Notes: generated by a model from the sequence alone, not told the origin. DNA of 64,000 nt from Primulina eburnea (GCF_022965805.1 NC_133103.1:27394329-27458328), one strand, 5' to 3'; numbered from the stretch's first letter, positions 1-12,735 are shown. Numbers and translations are program-made.

Positions 1-400
1 CTCTATTCAATTCAACACATCTACGAATCAATAATAAATATCTATACCATTCAACGGCATAACGGCGTAGTTTCTCGATATCGATCAACTCAAATATCAA
101 TACTCAATAGCAATACTCATAATTCTTATCAACATCAATTCATAAGACTGAATTCTACACCATCTCAACTCCATACATGCTGGAAATTTATAACAATCAC
201 CTATGGTATCATTTTCTCGATCCGTTTACGTTACTACGATGTCTAAACTCTTAAGAACATATAATTACAAGCATATCAGCACAAATCTGAACTCTGATTG
301 AAATTTGGATGAAAATATCTTATTATATGATCATCATTTCCATGACATAACCGAAATATATCAAGAATATTTCCAAAATAAGAGATGCAGATTTTCGGCC
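1..400 (-). repeat. Fragment of a B/E-like LTR
   Basis: No gene is seen here. Read on the minus strand, the stretch resembles the downstream half of the B and E LTRs; for example CAACGGCATAAC near 53 matches the same block near 3206 in the B solo LTR. Both ends are missing: it starts at the window edge and passes into C-type sequence at about 400. The boundary is approximate. Confidence 0.5.
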
Positions 401-2182
401 TTCCTTGTGCTCCTCACGGGTCACTTGTTTTTGATGTTTCAGGTGGATGGCTCGTGTCCAGGCTCCCTAGGCTGCTCCTAGGCATGTACTAGGACATGGT
501 AGGAACACCTTTGTCCATTGGTTTGAGGCCCATGCTAGCCGAAAGTCAGAGATTACAGCAACACTCTATTAAGTGTCATATTATGTTCGATTTGTATAGT
601 TGCTGTCAATGGAGGGAGTTTCTGATCGTGGCTGCCCTAGGGGCCTATAGCCATGGTTATAACACTTCCCTATCATGTCTAAGACGTGATCAAGTCGCCC
701 TTTTGAGGCTTGGTCCATGGTGGAATCGGTTTTAAATCAAACAACAAAAACAGCCCCTTCCCTTCCCCCTTCGGCCTTCTCATTTTACAGCAAGTGTAAC
801 TTTCGGTTTTGTGGAATGGTGTGGATCTTGGTTGGCCTATGGCCCTTAGACACGGTTCATACCATACCTCTGGATGTATAGATCGTGCCATGATCAATCA
901 AATGGCCACTGGAACGACACGAGACAGCAAACGAAGCAAAACACCAGACATATGCAAGGGTGCTCTCGGGTGGGACTTTCGGTTGATTTTTGGTGTGATG
1001 CGAATTGTGGCTGGCCTAGGGCCCTTAGCCATGGTTCAAATAATTCCTTAGGATGTTGGTAAGAGGTTCTGATTGGTGGTTCAAGCCCCAATGGCCATTA
1101 GCCTTGCAAACGATGCAAGAAAACCAAAGCACAGCTGCTGTATTTTTGTGACAGCAACTTGCTGCTTCGGTTCAGTGGCCCGTTCGAGTTCTTGGTTGTC
1201 TTTTAGCCTATAGCCTTGTACTGGACAGTGCCTCATCGAGTTGGGAAGGTCATGTTTGTCGCTGTTTGTGATTCGGATCAGTTTTGAGGTCGTACGACAA
1301 TTTACGGTGCGATGTGCCAAATTGACTCTCGAAAGAGCGTTTCATGTTTTGGCCTCCATTCACCAACATTTCGACTTGCATCATTTTAGGAGCATTATTT
1401 CATCATTTTAAGAGTATTTTAATCATGAATAAATGATGGTTCGGTGTTGGTTTGGGTTGGCATGGAGTCATGATTAAATACGAAGTAATTGGGCGTAATT
1501 GTCTCGTTTTTGGATTCAATTACAATGTTTGGTCAAGAAAATCATTTGCATAATTTCCATGTTAAATTTAGGTCACAGTGAGCCTGGGAACGATCCAATC
1601 CATGTGGTAAATTATACAGGATATTTAATTATGCCATTTAATTATATTACGTGCATAAAATTAGAAAATAGTCATTTTTGAGATTTATGCGATATAGCTT
1701 GTGGCCATTTCACTATCATGGGAGCATTGTATTATCCGGTCGCCAGTTACCGGTCAGTTCAGTTATGTGCCACCCAGTATACTGTGACATTAGTCTGATC
1801 AGACGTTCATTACTTCACCAGGTCGCCAGTTACCGGTCCAGTCAGTTCAGTTCAGTTTAGTGCGGGGACCACTTGCGTAGACCATAATCTCAACAGAAAA
1901 TTTACGACTTTCTATTTTATTACAGGGCTCCAAGGAGCAAACATTTTCACTGTGATTTTCAGTTCAATTATTCATGTATTATAATTAATCATGACACGAT
2001 ATTTTTACGTTATGCCTCATAACATATAATTTTACTCTCATGCAATTTTACTATATTATTTACTCGTTATTTACGATATATGCATGTTGAGTCTTTAGGC
2101 TCACTAGACTTGATTGTTGTAGGTACTGATAATGCCGGGGCCGAAGGCGGGGACCAGTGATCTAGCTTGGGTCGGCAGTAGT
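401..2182 (+). repeat. Family C LTR fragment, plus orientation
   Basis: This is non-coding. It shares landmarks with the minus-oriented C LTR at 41961-43883, such as a block around GGCTGCC...AACACTTCCC near 629. It ends with a block starting GAGTCTTTAGGCTCACTAGA near 2090, also found near the 3' end of family A LTRs (22985). Imperfect repeats of roughly 180-205 bp, recognisable by a GGCCTAGGGCCCTTAG-like core, occur near 627, 832, 1012 and 1195. The left end is uncertain; the right end is cut at the B solo LTR. Confidence 0.5.
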
Positions 2183-3607
2183 TATGGGGACTCGGACTCT
2201 AATCATCTTCTGAATCATTATTGGGATAATTGGATCAATACAATTAATCTGGGTCTAATTTTTTTTTAAAATATAGTGCGGAACGTAATGGAATCAATCT
2301 AATATATATATCAGTATAAAAGTATAAATCTTATACAACATACATTCATCTAAATCTAAGGTTCCACATCTAATTATCAAGTGTTCAACCCTATTTACAT
2401 CGAAGTCCGTAGTCTCCACTCTAATCACGATCTCTCCTCATCTTCTGGACCCTGATCCTGTCCCACATGTTGCCATGCACACATACAAACACGACAACAG
2501 CCGGATAACTCAGGTGAGATATATATATCCCAGTATAAACAATGTAAACATGCAGTCATATAAAAACATATATAAAAGCATGAAACACATATCAATAACA
2601 TGTATCAAATCTGCAAAACATGTATCAGTACAATCTCTGAATCACACTCTGTGACTACTAGACTCTGACTCGACTCATCCTAATCTAGGGATCCCGATCT
2701 GAATAAGAACACAATGTTTTCCAATCTAATTTACCCCAGCTAGATGGTGGTACGTTCTTAGTCCCAGACTTTGGCTGTCTATATCGAAGATCTGCAATAG
2801 GAGTCGGTCTTCTCCTCAGTCTATCAACATATATCCAAAAGTCCAGTGGCTTGGCGGTTCTGCCATGACGGTTCTGTCAAATACTAGGCGGATCTGCCCT
2901 ACTCTAACTCATGCTTTGCTATAAATCAATAGAGTAAGCATATCAATATCAAGCATTGCAAATATCAAATGCAATAATCATTCAGTATGTGGTTTTGGGA
3001 GACTCAAGTCAAATATGACTCGAGTTGTGCAATCCCGAATCAACATTTATTTATACCTTTCTTTTTGTCTTTCTGAATCTGTCGAAGTCTCGTACGCAAA
3101 GTCTGTCAATACTCAATCTGGCAATAACAATAACGAGGAATACAATATCAATATCTCAATCAATCGATACTGGATAAAATCAAAACTAAATAACATTCTG
3201 TTTCAACGGCATAACTGCCCAATTTCAATATACCCAGCAGTACAAATCTGTACATATAAATTCCTGTAACTCATGATCAATAACGATACACATCTGATAT
3301 CATATCTCAACCCAATCAACTCTGAAATTCATAACAATTCCATAATCAGACTGTTTTTCAATCTGTCTTTGATTCTACATTGTCTAACATGTCAAGAATA
3401 TCATATTTGAATCATATTCGATTCTGACAACATAATAATTTCAAGACATGACAAAATGTAACAAAACTTATGTCCAGTTGTAGCCTGCGTCGATAGGAAC
3501 ACAGTATCGCGGTCGGATTCAAAATCAGACGAACGGATTGCAATATACAGGCGTAAGGATTTTATTCCCCCAAACTTCAACCCTTTCTCGTTTCCTGAAG
3601 GAAGGAT

Positions 3608-3635
3608 TATATATATATATATATATAAATATATA

Positions 3636-3691
<56 letters not shown>
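3608..3691. repeat. TA microsatellite in B LTR core promoter
   Basis: An almost uninterrupted (TA)n run. In the 5' LTR copy of B the same place is a short TATA-like run (23850-23863), so the tract lies where the core promoter TATA box would be. Confidence 0.9.
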
Positions 3692-3709
3692 ATCCTTGAG
3701 CTAACACGT

Positions 3710-4091
3710 CTCGCGCATATGCGCCACCCTCTTCGGCGCATATGCGCGAGACATAATGTCTCGGCGCGTTTGTCTCACGGTAGCTCGCGCATATGCGCGC
3801 CCTCATTCGGCGCATATGCGCGATGCCCTTGCTCATTTTCCCCAACTCTCGGGTACCCTCGTGCATGTGCGCCTATCCTTGTCGCGCAGATGCGCGAGGT
3901 GTTCTGCCTATTCCGCGCATTTGCGCCCGGTCTAGTCGCGCATCGATGCATATGCGCCGCCCTCTCTGGACCTCTCGTGCATGTGCGCGTATACAGGTCG
4001 CGCATGTGCGCGCAAGGTTCGATCCTAACTCCCTGGCTTCCGCACAGCTCGCGCATATGCGCGCCTACTCTTCGCGCATATGCGCGAGACC
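3710..4091. repeat. CGCGCATATGCGCG palindrome array (B solo LTR)
   Basis: Repeated copies of the palindrome CGCGCATATGCGCG and variants (GTGCATGTGCGC, CGCGCAGATGCGCG) spaced 15-50 bp apart, upstream of the TA tract in LTR orientation. This copy is more diverged than those at 23564 and 37190. Confidence 0.9.
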
Positions 4092-4218
4092 TTCGGCTCT
4101 CGCACCAATAATCTAACATGCAAAATGTTAATTCGTGTCTCGGTTAGCCCTTTAATAATCATCTTGATTAAAAATCAATAATCTTAATTTAACACGATAT
4201 AAAATCTTGGGCATTACA

Positions 4219-4641
4219 CCATTATTGTGGTTTGTCTGATCAGTCATTTATTATGTTATGGGTCACTTGCTTTGAAACATGCCTCTACGCAAAATGATGA
4301 AGTTATGTATGTTCTAGTATGCAGTGTGTTTATGACAAGTTTTCACGTTACAGCACGTCTATGTTATGTACGCATGTTCAAGTTTTAGTACTCAAATTCG
4401 AGTTCAAGTATGTATGTTCTGTTTAAAAGTTGCATGCGGTTTTATTATGTAGTACTCGCTATTTCCCAGTTTATACGTGTTGAGTCTTTAGACACACTAG
4501 ACTTGATCGATGCAGGTGAGTATGTTGATGAGGAGACAGGATGTGGCGACCAAGGGGCAGGCTTGGACTGAGCGGGAGGCTAACCCGAGGACCGCAATGT
4601 TTATGTTTTTATGCAAATGTTAATTTACTCTGATTTCATGT
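4219..4641 (+). repeat. A(+) 5' LTR, left part
   Basis: Matches the A 3' LTR from about 22726 to 23140. It begins in the middle of the LTR and ends in TCATG (4637-4641), the duplicated Copia target. Confidence 0.85.
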
Positions 4642-5591
4642 GAAAGGATCGGTGAATCGGGTGAAGAGTGTTTAGAAGGGGGGTTGAATAAACACTGCTC
4701 AATTAAAATAATTCATCGACAAACTGGTTTCAGTTGTATTACAAACTGAATCTAAAAATATTCTTTCGGTCAACAACAATCTGTTAAACTGAGTAAACAG
4801 TTGCGAAAAAACTAACTGACTGAAGGATAGAATAGCTAACTGAAAATAATAACTGAAGGTAATAACAACACAATTTGTTTCTGGATGTTCGGAGATTTGA
4901 ACAACTCCTACGTACCCCTTCTATCACGCAGATAGGATTTTCACTAAAAGACTTTGATCAAATACAAATCAGTGTACTGACCCACTTCAGTTTGGACTTA
5001 TCACTTTGCCAATAATGAAACTCTTAGCATACAACACTTTTACAGATCGTAACTGATCTTAGCACGATTTAGGAATTCTATCAATCTATTACAATGTGCT
5101 ATGAAAGCTCAAGAACGTAGTCTAGAATACTACTGATAAACTGATAAGCGTGAGCTTGATTTTCTGAGTGTGAACGGATATTTTAGCAGCGTAACAGCAA
5201 GTAAGATAACTGAGAATGCGATAGTGCTTCAGCTGCTGCCTTCGACTATTTATAGGCTTCCCTTTCAACGGTAACATTAAAGATATTTGAATATTCTAAC
5301 CGTTGATTGCCACGTCGATATATCCTGACAATAGTACACTGTTCATTTCTGAAATGCGGCGAGCCACTACCAGTTGCAGATGGCTGTACTATATGTCGGT
5401 TGTCGCTGTCAGCTGATGACGTGTACAGCTGAGAGATCAGCTAGTAAAGATCAGTTGACGAAGAAACATACTTTAGTTGAAGCGGTCAGTTGACTGATGA
5501 CGTGTTCAGTTACGCCGATCAGTTGGTCCAATTCAGTTGCTAGAATCAGTTGGTCAATCTTTTGTCAAACGCCGGAATTTCGTTTCCAACA
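4642..5591 (-). repeat. Copia 3' LTR
   Basis: 950 bp, near-identical by eye to 14793-15732. It contains many CAGTTG/CAACTG hexamers, at least five between 5440 and 5570, on the transcribed-strand side of the LTR start. Confidence 0.92.
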
Positions 5592-5604
5592 ATTTTCCCC
5601 TTTA
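5592..5604 (-). other. Copia polypurine tract
   Basis: On the minus strand AAAGGGGAAAATT directly precedes the 3' LTR, where plus-strand DNA synthesis would be primed. Confidence 0.8.
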
Positions 5605-5732
5605 TGGTGTTTGACAAAACTATAGAGAAAATACTTGACTGAATTCAAAGTAGATAAAATAATATGGCGGTTAACTGATGAATCAACTGAATTCTTATTT
5701 CTTCAAAATAAATACAATAGATACTGCGTCTA

Positions 5733-8322
5733 TTAGTGCTTCTTCTGCTGCTCTAAAATCTCCTTTATTTCTTCCCCCTTTTTGTCAAACTGTTCCATCT
5801 TGAGAGATATCTTCCCAACATCAGTAGAAAGGAGCTTGACAGAGGTTAAGATGTTATCGATAGCAGTAGTCATAGAGAGTTGTAGCAGTTCGACTTTTCT
5901 TGACATAATTGACTCCATGCTGTCGACCCGTCGGTTAATAGAGTTTTGAGTAGCAGTCAAGCTTGAAATAATTCTTCTATTTTTCTGAATGTCGTTGACG
6001 GCGAAAGAGAGAGCGGAAACAGCAGATTTAATATCCTTCAGACTTTTTAACGATTCCTGATTATCTTCCAACTTCAGAGTATGCGAATGTTGAGTGTTCT
6101 GAATCTTCGAGATGGCAGAAATCAATTGACTCATACTGTCTTGCATATTTTGAACCTATTAAAAAATAAGATCAAAATCTCCGGAGGATGGAGGATGAGA
6201 TTGTCGAGAAGTGCTGGGTTCACTTGTAGTGTGTTCAGAAATAATCAAGGCTTGATCAGTCGAGATTGTTTCAGCAGCGTCTCGAACTGAAGTATCAGCA
6301 GTAGTAAGTTCTCCTTGATCCCGTGGTGGTGAAGGGGGGTTTGGTTCAGCAGATGGTGACACATCAGAAACTGGTGCCTCTAAAGGTTGATCAATGGAAT
6401 TGACTGGCACATCAGTTGAAGGAATAGAAGAATCAACTGGCACATCAGTTGAAATAACTTGATCAGTCGAGGGATCTGACTGAACATGTTCTTCGGTAGA
6501 AAAAAGTGCTTCGGGATGGATTTGATCAGCAGATGGATCAACTTTGTCAGAGATGGGGGCGCTGATCTGTGATTCTTCCACAACTGCCTGAATGACTTCA
6601 TCAATGTGTGCGAAGGAAAGCTCAGCATCAGTATACATTTGTTGTTCAACAGTGGGTGAAAGAGGCTTATCATGAGCTGTCTCTTCAGTTGGAACAAGAG
6701 CTAAGGCTGATGATGGTTCTGTTCTTTCAGAGGGAGCTTCCTCCAATATTTCCTCTTCATCATCATCAGAATCTTCTTGATAGAGAACCAGTTCTTGATC
6801 CATTTCCCAGAACTTGATTTGGGAAAGCAGTCCTATGAGATCAGTGTCGAGCTGAGTGATTACAGCTTGATCAGCGTAGGCAGTAGGACTGGTAGGCAAG
6901 TAGTTGGCCTTCAGCTTGGCAACAATTTGAGCCAACTTCTTCGCTCTGGTCTGATCAAACAGATAATTTTTCCTCTCCATGGCTTGAGCAATCGAGGCAG
7001 CTTTAACTGTCCTAAGCACAAAGGCCTCCAGCTTGATGAATTTGCTCAGTTCAGATTTCTTTCTCAGTTGCTTGGCGAAGACTTCGGTGCGGTAAGCTGT
7101 CCAAGCCTCATAGGACTTGATTTTGGAGGCAGCAAAACTGTTAACTTTCGCCCAAACAAGATCAATATGAGTCTGAATCGAATTAGAGGGTCTGGACTCT
7201 GCAATCAACTTTCCTTTCCCTTTATCAGTACTCAAGAGATGAGGAATTTCCAGTCCTGTTCGAGTGGATTCCACCTGCTCTACAAATTTGATGCCTTTAG
7301 GTCTAGCAGGTGCCACAACAGGAGGACGAGATATCTGGATTAGAGGAGCTTTGATCCTAACTGATTTCTTTGAGGTATTAATTGAAGCTTCTTGTGGAAT
7401 GACCTGCAGAGGAACTGCTTCTATAGGCTGCTGATCAGTCGAAGAAATCAGTGCGTCAATGGGAATGGAGACCTCCGAAGTAGTTTTCACCCTTTGGGTT
7501 CTTGGTTTCTTTGTAATCTGTGGAGATGGAGTCTTTTCTGACTCAGATGTACTCAATACTAATTTTCTTTTGGTGGCCTTCAGTTGACCCAAGGTTTTGG
7601 CCTTTTTAACTGATTTGGGAGCTTCTAACTGAGTCCCAATCTCCTGTTTGATTTGCACAAACTGACCAGGAGTTATATCCATTCTGGTTTTGGGTGGCAT
7701 TGTATTCTTTGCATTGAACACTTTAAATCTTGATGACCTTTCAGAATCATCAGCCACAAATCCCTTGACTTTCAATAGATAACTGATTTGAACAGCAAAT
7801 CCTTTGGACTGTTTTGAGGATAGAAACATATTCTTCAGAATGGTAAAGATAAGGTGCTTCCAGTTAAGCTTGCGGTCAGCCATAATAGCAGAAATGGCTT
7901 GAAATTTTTCCAAGGTAAGAGCAGCAAATGATCCAGCTTTTGCCAAAAGCCCCTTGGCAACTATATCAGCAAGCAACTGAATTTCATGCTTCAGTTCCTT
8001 CTTAGGATCGGAAACTTTAATCTTCCGTCCATCAGCAGATAGAAGAGTTTGCATCTCTTCAATATCAGATGCCTTAACATCCGAGAGTTGTGCTACACCA
8101 TCAGAGGGTAAAGAAAATACATCCCCAAGAAAATATTCAGAGATGGTCAGACTGAAGTTCTTTGGGATAAATGTCCTGCGAGGATTGCCCTAAAAATGTT
8201 TTGAGTCCAGCAGCTTCGAGTTTCTGAAACACCTTCTTTACTTCAGCATCGCCGAAGGATAAGATGGAACCAAAATTAATGGCCATAGCGTTCAGCATAT
8301 AAGCGGGAATTTGGGTTGCCAT
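5733..8322 (-). pseudogene. Copia env-position ORF with C-terminal coiled coil
   Basis: Reading starts at ATG 8322 (MATQIPAYML). The frame shifts near 8180-8195, then stays open for over 600 codons to TAA TAG at 6161-6156, and continues in the same frame from ATG 6146 for 137 codons. The first third is hydrophobic/helical and resembles the N-terminal domain of hypothetical proteins I recall from Gesneriaceae. The middle is basic and Pro/Ser/Lys rich; the later part is acidic, rich in Asp/Ser/Thr-Asp-Gln. The last segment has heptad-like Leu/Ile spacing typical of a coiled coil. No signal peptide or membrane helix is obvious, so envelope function is not supported. Role unknown. Confidence 0.6.
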
Positions 8323-8871
8323 TAAAAACTGATTGAGTTCCTGAGAGAAAATTCGAAGGATGAAATAGTTCTTGCTCTCAAAAGATTGTGGATAAATGTA
8401 AGGTGAAACTGAATCAAGGCGGGTAATGGTACATATGTACGTGACTATTCGAAATCTGGACACGTGTCAGTCCATAGAAATTTTGAAAAAGTAGAGTGTG
8501 TACGTGTGCTATAAGCATGTGTACAATTTGAGCGGTAAAAATTGAGTCCACGTCATAGACTGAAATTCATCATGAGATTAGCAGACAGTCACGTCATTGA
8601 TTTGGAATAAAATAGATTTAATTAGTTAACTTATATGAGAAGATTAGTGAAGGATTCAACTGAATGATCAGTTAGTACAAACTGAGTGTTTTCAGTTGAA
8701 AATACACTAACAACTGTCTTCTCAGTTAACCTCTTAGACCATTATTCCCCCTTAATAAATGCAAAAGAAAACAAAATGACGGTAATAGACAGAAATGATT
8801 AAAGGAGAGCCTGGTGCTTGGCAGATTAATCGTCACTTAAGAAATGTCCTTTCATTTCCCTCATCTTGGCC

Positions 8872-8879
8872 TATAAATA
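8872..8879 (+). promoter_or_regulatory. TATA box of the antisense gene
   Basis: TATAAATA on the plus strand, 56 bp before the ATG at 8935, antisense to the Copia genome. Spacing suits a transcription start near 8905. Confidence 0.6.
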
Positions 8880-8934
8880 AGAGTAAGAAGGTTAGTCACA
8901 GCTATCTCAGCAAATAGTTTCAAAGAGAAGAACA

Positions 8935-9312
8935 ATGGCCGGTGCTGGAAGCTCAAGCGTCTCTCCGTTGTCACTGCAGGTCAAAAAGGAGGCCATAGAA
9001 GACGAAGTCTTTTACTCAAGCCTTTCCTACTGGGAGGAATTGCAGGAGTTGGAGTTCCGGTACTACTCTGGACAGGTCACCACCTTCAAACGGATGGCCC
9101 AACTAAGAGAGGTGCGGGAGCTCTTGAATATTCCTGCAGGGGTGAACGTCTTCAAGGATGGGCATCTCTATCAACTCTTTCTTCTGAAGGAGCTGGAGCT
9201 CCTCCACCGCATCGCTTCCTCCCACAGTTTCTGCAAAACCTCTTTTTCAGCACTAGCTGCTTGGTTGAGTATGTGGATTGCTGATGTGGAGGAAAAAATT
9301 ATGAGAATGTAA
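8935..9312 (+). CDS. Antisense 125-codon gene inside Copia
   Basis: Uninterrupted reading frame from ATG 8935 (context ACAATGGCC, good for a plant start) to TAA 9310-9312. It is preceded by TATAAATA and followed by AATAAA at 9325-9330, so it has the parts of a complete small gene. It lies between the Copia RT and the env-position ORF, on the opposite strand to both. The protein starts with a Ser-rich stretch (about residues 1-15), then is largely helical and charged (Glu/Leu/Arg), with two Cys/Trp-containing helices near the end. No domain is recognised. Intactness stands out because gag, pol and the env-position ORF are all broken. It could be a captured host gene, or an accessory ORF of this lineage. 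Function not assigned. Confidence 0.65.
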   Translation: MAGAGSSSVSPLSLQVKKEAIEDEVFYSSLSYWEELQELEFRYYSGQVTTFKRMAQLREVRELLNIPAGVNVFKDGHLYQLFLLKELELLHRIASSHSFCKTSFSALAAWLSMWIADVEEKIMRM

Positions 9313-9324
9313 ATCGCTCCTATT

Positions 9325-9330
9325 AATAAA
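9325..9330 (+). promoter_or_regulatory. Possible poly(A) signal of the antisense gene
   Basis: AATAAA 13 bases after the stop codon, followed by T-rich sequence. Confidence 0.45.
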
Positions 9331-9518
9331 ATGGTTATTTTGTTTTATCATTGTTCTCCTTTATTCCTGCTTGCAATGTTTTGTTTGAGATAAAAGCACA
9401 AGAACTACTGAGACGCTAACTGACATCAGTTAAAAATTCATAAAAATAAGCAACTCACTTAAGCAATTAGTAAGAAGCCAGTAAGGCTAACATATGAATT
9501 ATAAACAATGATAATTAA

Positions 9519-12500
9519 TTAGGATAAGTCAATTAATCCAAGTATATTGCGAATATGAGAAAACTTAGTCTCAGCCAGTGGTTTGGTGAAGATGTCAGCC
9601 GCTTGTTGTTCAGTTGAGACGTATTCCAATTTGATATTCTTCTTTAAACCATGATCTCTGATGAAGTGATGTCTAACATCAATGTGCTTGGTCCTGGAGT
9701 GAAGAACTGGATTATACGTGATAGCGATTGTACTCGTGTTGTCACAGAAGATTGGTGATTCCTTTGCTTCAACACCATAATCCTTCAGTTGTTGCTGAAT
9801 CCAGAGCAGTTGGGCACAGCAGCTTCCAGCAGCAAGATATTCTGCTTCAGTTGTGGAAGTTGTTATGGATGTTTGCTTCTTACTGAACCAAGAAATCAGT
9901 TTGTCTCCTAGAAACTGACATGATCCACTTGTGCTTTTTCGATCAAGCTTACATCCTGCATAGTCTGCATCTGAATAGCCAACTAAATTAAACGATGAAT
10001 CTTTAGAGTACCATAAACCAACATTTTGCGTGCCTTTAAGATATTTCAAGATACGTTTGGCAGCAGAAAAATGTGATTGTTTAGGGTTAGCTTGAAATCT
10101 CGCACACATACATACAGCAAACACAATATCAGGACGACTAGTAGTTAGGTACAGTAATGAACCTATTAAACCTCTGTAAAATGTCGTCTCAACTGACATT
10201 CCCCCTTGATCAGTGTCTAATTTAACTGATGAGCTCATAGGGGTGTTTGCAGCTGAACATGATTCCATGCCAAATTTCTTCAGCAATTCCTTCGTGTATT
10301 TAGTTTGACTGATAAAAGTTCCTGAATCCAGTTGTTTCACTTGTAGACCGAGGAAGAATGTTAGTTCACCCATCATGCTCATCTTGAATTTTTCCTGCAT
10401 TAACTTGGAAAACTTCTCGCATAATTTGGGGTTAGTTGACCCAAAGATAATATCATCAACATAGATTTGAACAAGTATGATATGATCATTCTTGGAAAAT
10501 TTGAACAATGTCTTATCAACTGATCCAACTGAAAAGTCATGATCAGTTAGAAATTTTGAAAGAGTTTCGTACCAAGCTCTTGGAGCTTGTTTAAGACCGT
10601 ATAAGGCTTTGTTCAAATGATAGACATGATCAGGAAAGTGATGATTGACAAAACCTGGGGGTTGTTCAACGTAGACTTCTTCCTGTAACGGGCCGTTCAG
10701 AAATGCACTTTTTACGTCCATTTGGTAGACTTTGAAGTTTTTGAATGAGGCGTAGGCTAGGAATATTCTGATTGCCTCCAGTCTTACAACTGGTGCATAA
10801 GTCTCATCGTAATCAATTCCTTCTTCCTGCCTATATCCTTGTGCTACCAACCTTGCTTTATTGCGCACAACTGATCCATCTTCGTTTAGTTTGTTCCTGT
10901 ATACCCACTTTGTACATATCACAGTTTTTGAGAGTGGTCTTGGAACTAAGTTCCAGACATTGTTATGGATAAACTGATTTAGCTCTTATTGCATTGCATT
11001 TATCCAGTTAGGATCGGCAAGAGTTTCATCAGTTTTCTTTGGCTCCAGTTGAGACACAAAAGCTGCATGTATAAATAAATTAAGCATTTGATTTCTTGTT
11101 CTTACCGGATCAGATGGTTTACCTATCACTAATTCTGGAGGATGTGACTTCTTCCATCTGAGTTCAGAATGTGTTTCTTCTGTATCAGCAATTTCCTCAG
11201 TAGGCAACTGAATGTTTTCAGTTTCAGTTGGAGCTAATTCAGTTGGAAACTGATTCTCATTAGTATGCTCCACCAACTGATTGTCAATATTTGCTTCAAA
11301 TTCAGCTGATTGATCCAATATGTCAGGTTCGGGTGTTTGTAGATTGTTTTGGTTATTGTGGATATCTTCTTCATCATCATCATCATCTAAGCTTATATCT
11401 GTAAATCTATCAGCTAGCTCAACTGTATCAGTTGGCTTAGAAGTTAGTGTAGACTCATCAAATACAACATGAATAGATTCTTCAACATTCAAAGTATTTT
11501 TGTTGAAGACTCTATAAGCTTTACTTACTGAAGAGTAACCAAGAAATATTCCTTCTGCAGATTTAGCATCAAAGGCTGTTAAATGGGTTTTACCATTGAC
11601 AAGTATAAAACATCTGCAGCCGAATATTTTGAAGTAAGAAACCACACTTTTTCTTCCATGCCAGATCTCATAAGGTGTTTTCATATGATTCTTATTAATC
11701 ATTGATCTGTTTGAGTATAACACGCAGTGTTCACTGCCTCTGCCCAAAACCTTTGAGAGATAGAGGAATCAGCAAGCATTGTTCTAGCAGCCTCCTTGAG
11801 GGTCCGATTTCTCCTTTCAGCTACACCATTTTGCTGAGGAGTTCTGGCTGCTGAGAGCTCATGCTTGATTCCGGTATTCTCTAAATAATTTGAAAGAATT
11901 TGATTGATAAATTCAGTTCCTCGATCGGACCTGATTCTATCAATTCCAACTGATTTTTCATTTAATAATCTTTTGAAAAGCTTAATCAGTTGAGCAGCAG
12001 TTTGGTCTTTGGACTTGAGAAATAAAACCCAAGTGAATCTCGAAAAATCGTCTACAACCACCAAGGTGTATTTCATTCCCCCTAAGCTCATGACTGGTAT
12101 AGGACCAAATAGATCCATATGTAACAGTTCTAAGCATCGGGAAGAATATTTACGACCCTTGTTCTTAAAAGAGGATTTGATTTGTTTACCAAACTGACAT
12201 GTTGAGCAAATTTTGTCCTTGATAAAATCCATTTTGGGCAATCCAGTAACAAGATCGTGGTTACTCAAATATGCAATAGATTTGAAATTTAGGTGGTTCA
12301 ATCTCTTATGCCACAACCAGTTTTTAGAAGATTTTGAGGCAATAAAACATACTGGTGCATAAGGCTGATCATTCCAACTAACTTTATAAGTGTTTCCACA
12401 CCTTTTGCCAGTTAGGATGATCTCTTCAGTTAAGTTTCTGACTGAACAAGAATGTTTGTCAAACTGAACTGAGAATCCATTATCGCATAACTGACTAATG

Positions 12501-12735
12501 CTGATCAGATTATACTTGAGATCTCAACTAATAAAACATCATTAATGGTGAAATTACCATGGATAAGCTTACCCTTACCCACAGTTTTACCTTTAGAGTT
12601 ATCTCCAAAACTGATGTTTGGTCCAGTATACTTAGTCAGTTGAGATAATAAATTTGAATCTCCAGTCATGTGGCGTGAACATCCACTGTCCAAATACCAT
12701 ATAGATCCAATGCTTGTTCCTGTTACCTGCAATTA
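9519..12735 (-). pseudogene. Copia pol (protease, integrase, RT, RNase H)
   Basis: Read on the minus strand in Copia order. Protease: DSGCSRHMTG near 12680. Integrase: HKRLNHL and CSTCQFGKQ zinc-binding residues near 12310-12190, then the DDE core with MDLFGPIP near 12115 and SDRGTEF near 11920. A GAG-polyprotein-like linker follows. RT has YVDDIIFGS near 10460. RNase H has DADYAG near 9975 and TEAEYLA near 9835. The frame breaks at about 12518 (one base lost after VLLVE) and between 11750 and 11700, and a TAA replaces a sense codon at 10988 (INAMQ then stop). The RT-RNase H part from 10985 to 9519 is otherwise open. It would copy and integrate the element if intact; as it stands it cannot make a full polyprotein. 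Confidence 0.92.

Larger units (their letters stand above)
2183..4218 (-). mobile_element. Solo LTR of Ty3 family B
   Basis: On the minus strand this begins TGTAATGCCC (4218) and ends in an imperfect GGGGACATA at 2183, matching the intact B LTR at 37063-38689 through most of its length. No gag or pol flanks it, so it is a solo LTR. The flanking five bases differ (GTAGT left, CCATT right), so there is no target duplication. The left neighbour is a C LTR and the right neighbour is a truncated A LTR. Recombination between two B copies at different sites would explain both facts. Confidence 0.8.

Noticed and set aside
3639..4119. Overlapping long ORFs on both strands rich in Arg-Ile-Cys-Ala and His-Met-Arg
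   Set aside because: They are translations of the CGCGCATATGCGCG array and TA tract, which stay open in several frames by composition. The same holds at 23353-23907 and 37048-37642.
2178..4223. Target duplication for the B solo LTR
   Set aside because: GTAGT and CCATT do not match, and shifting the ends by a few bases does not help.
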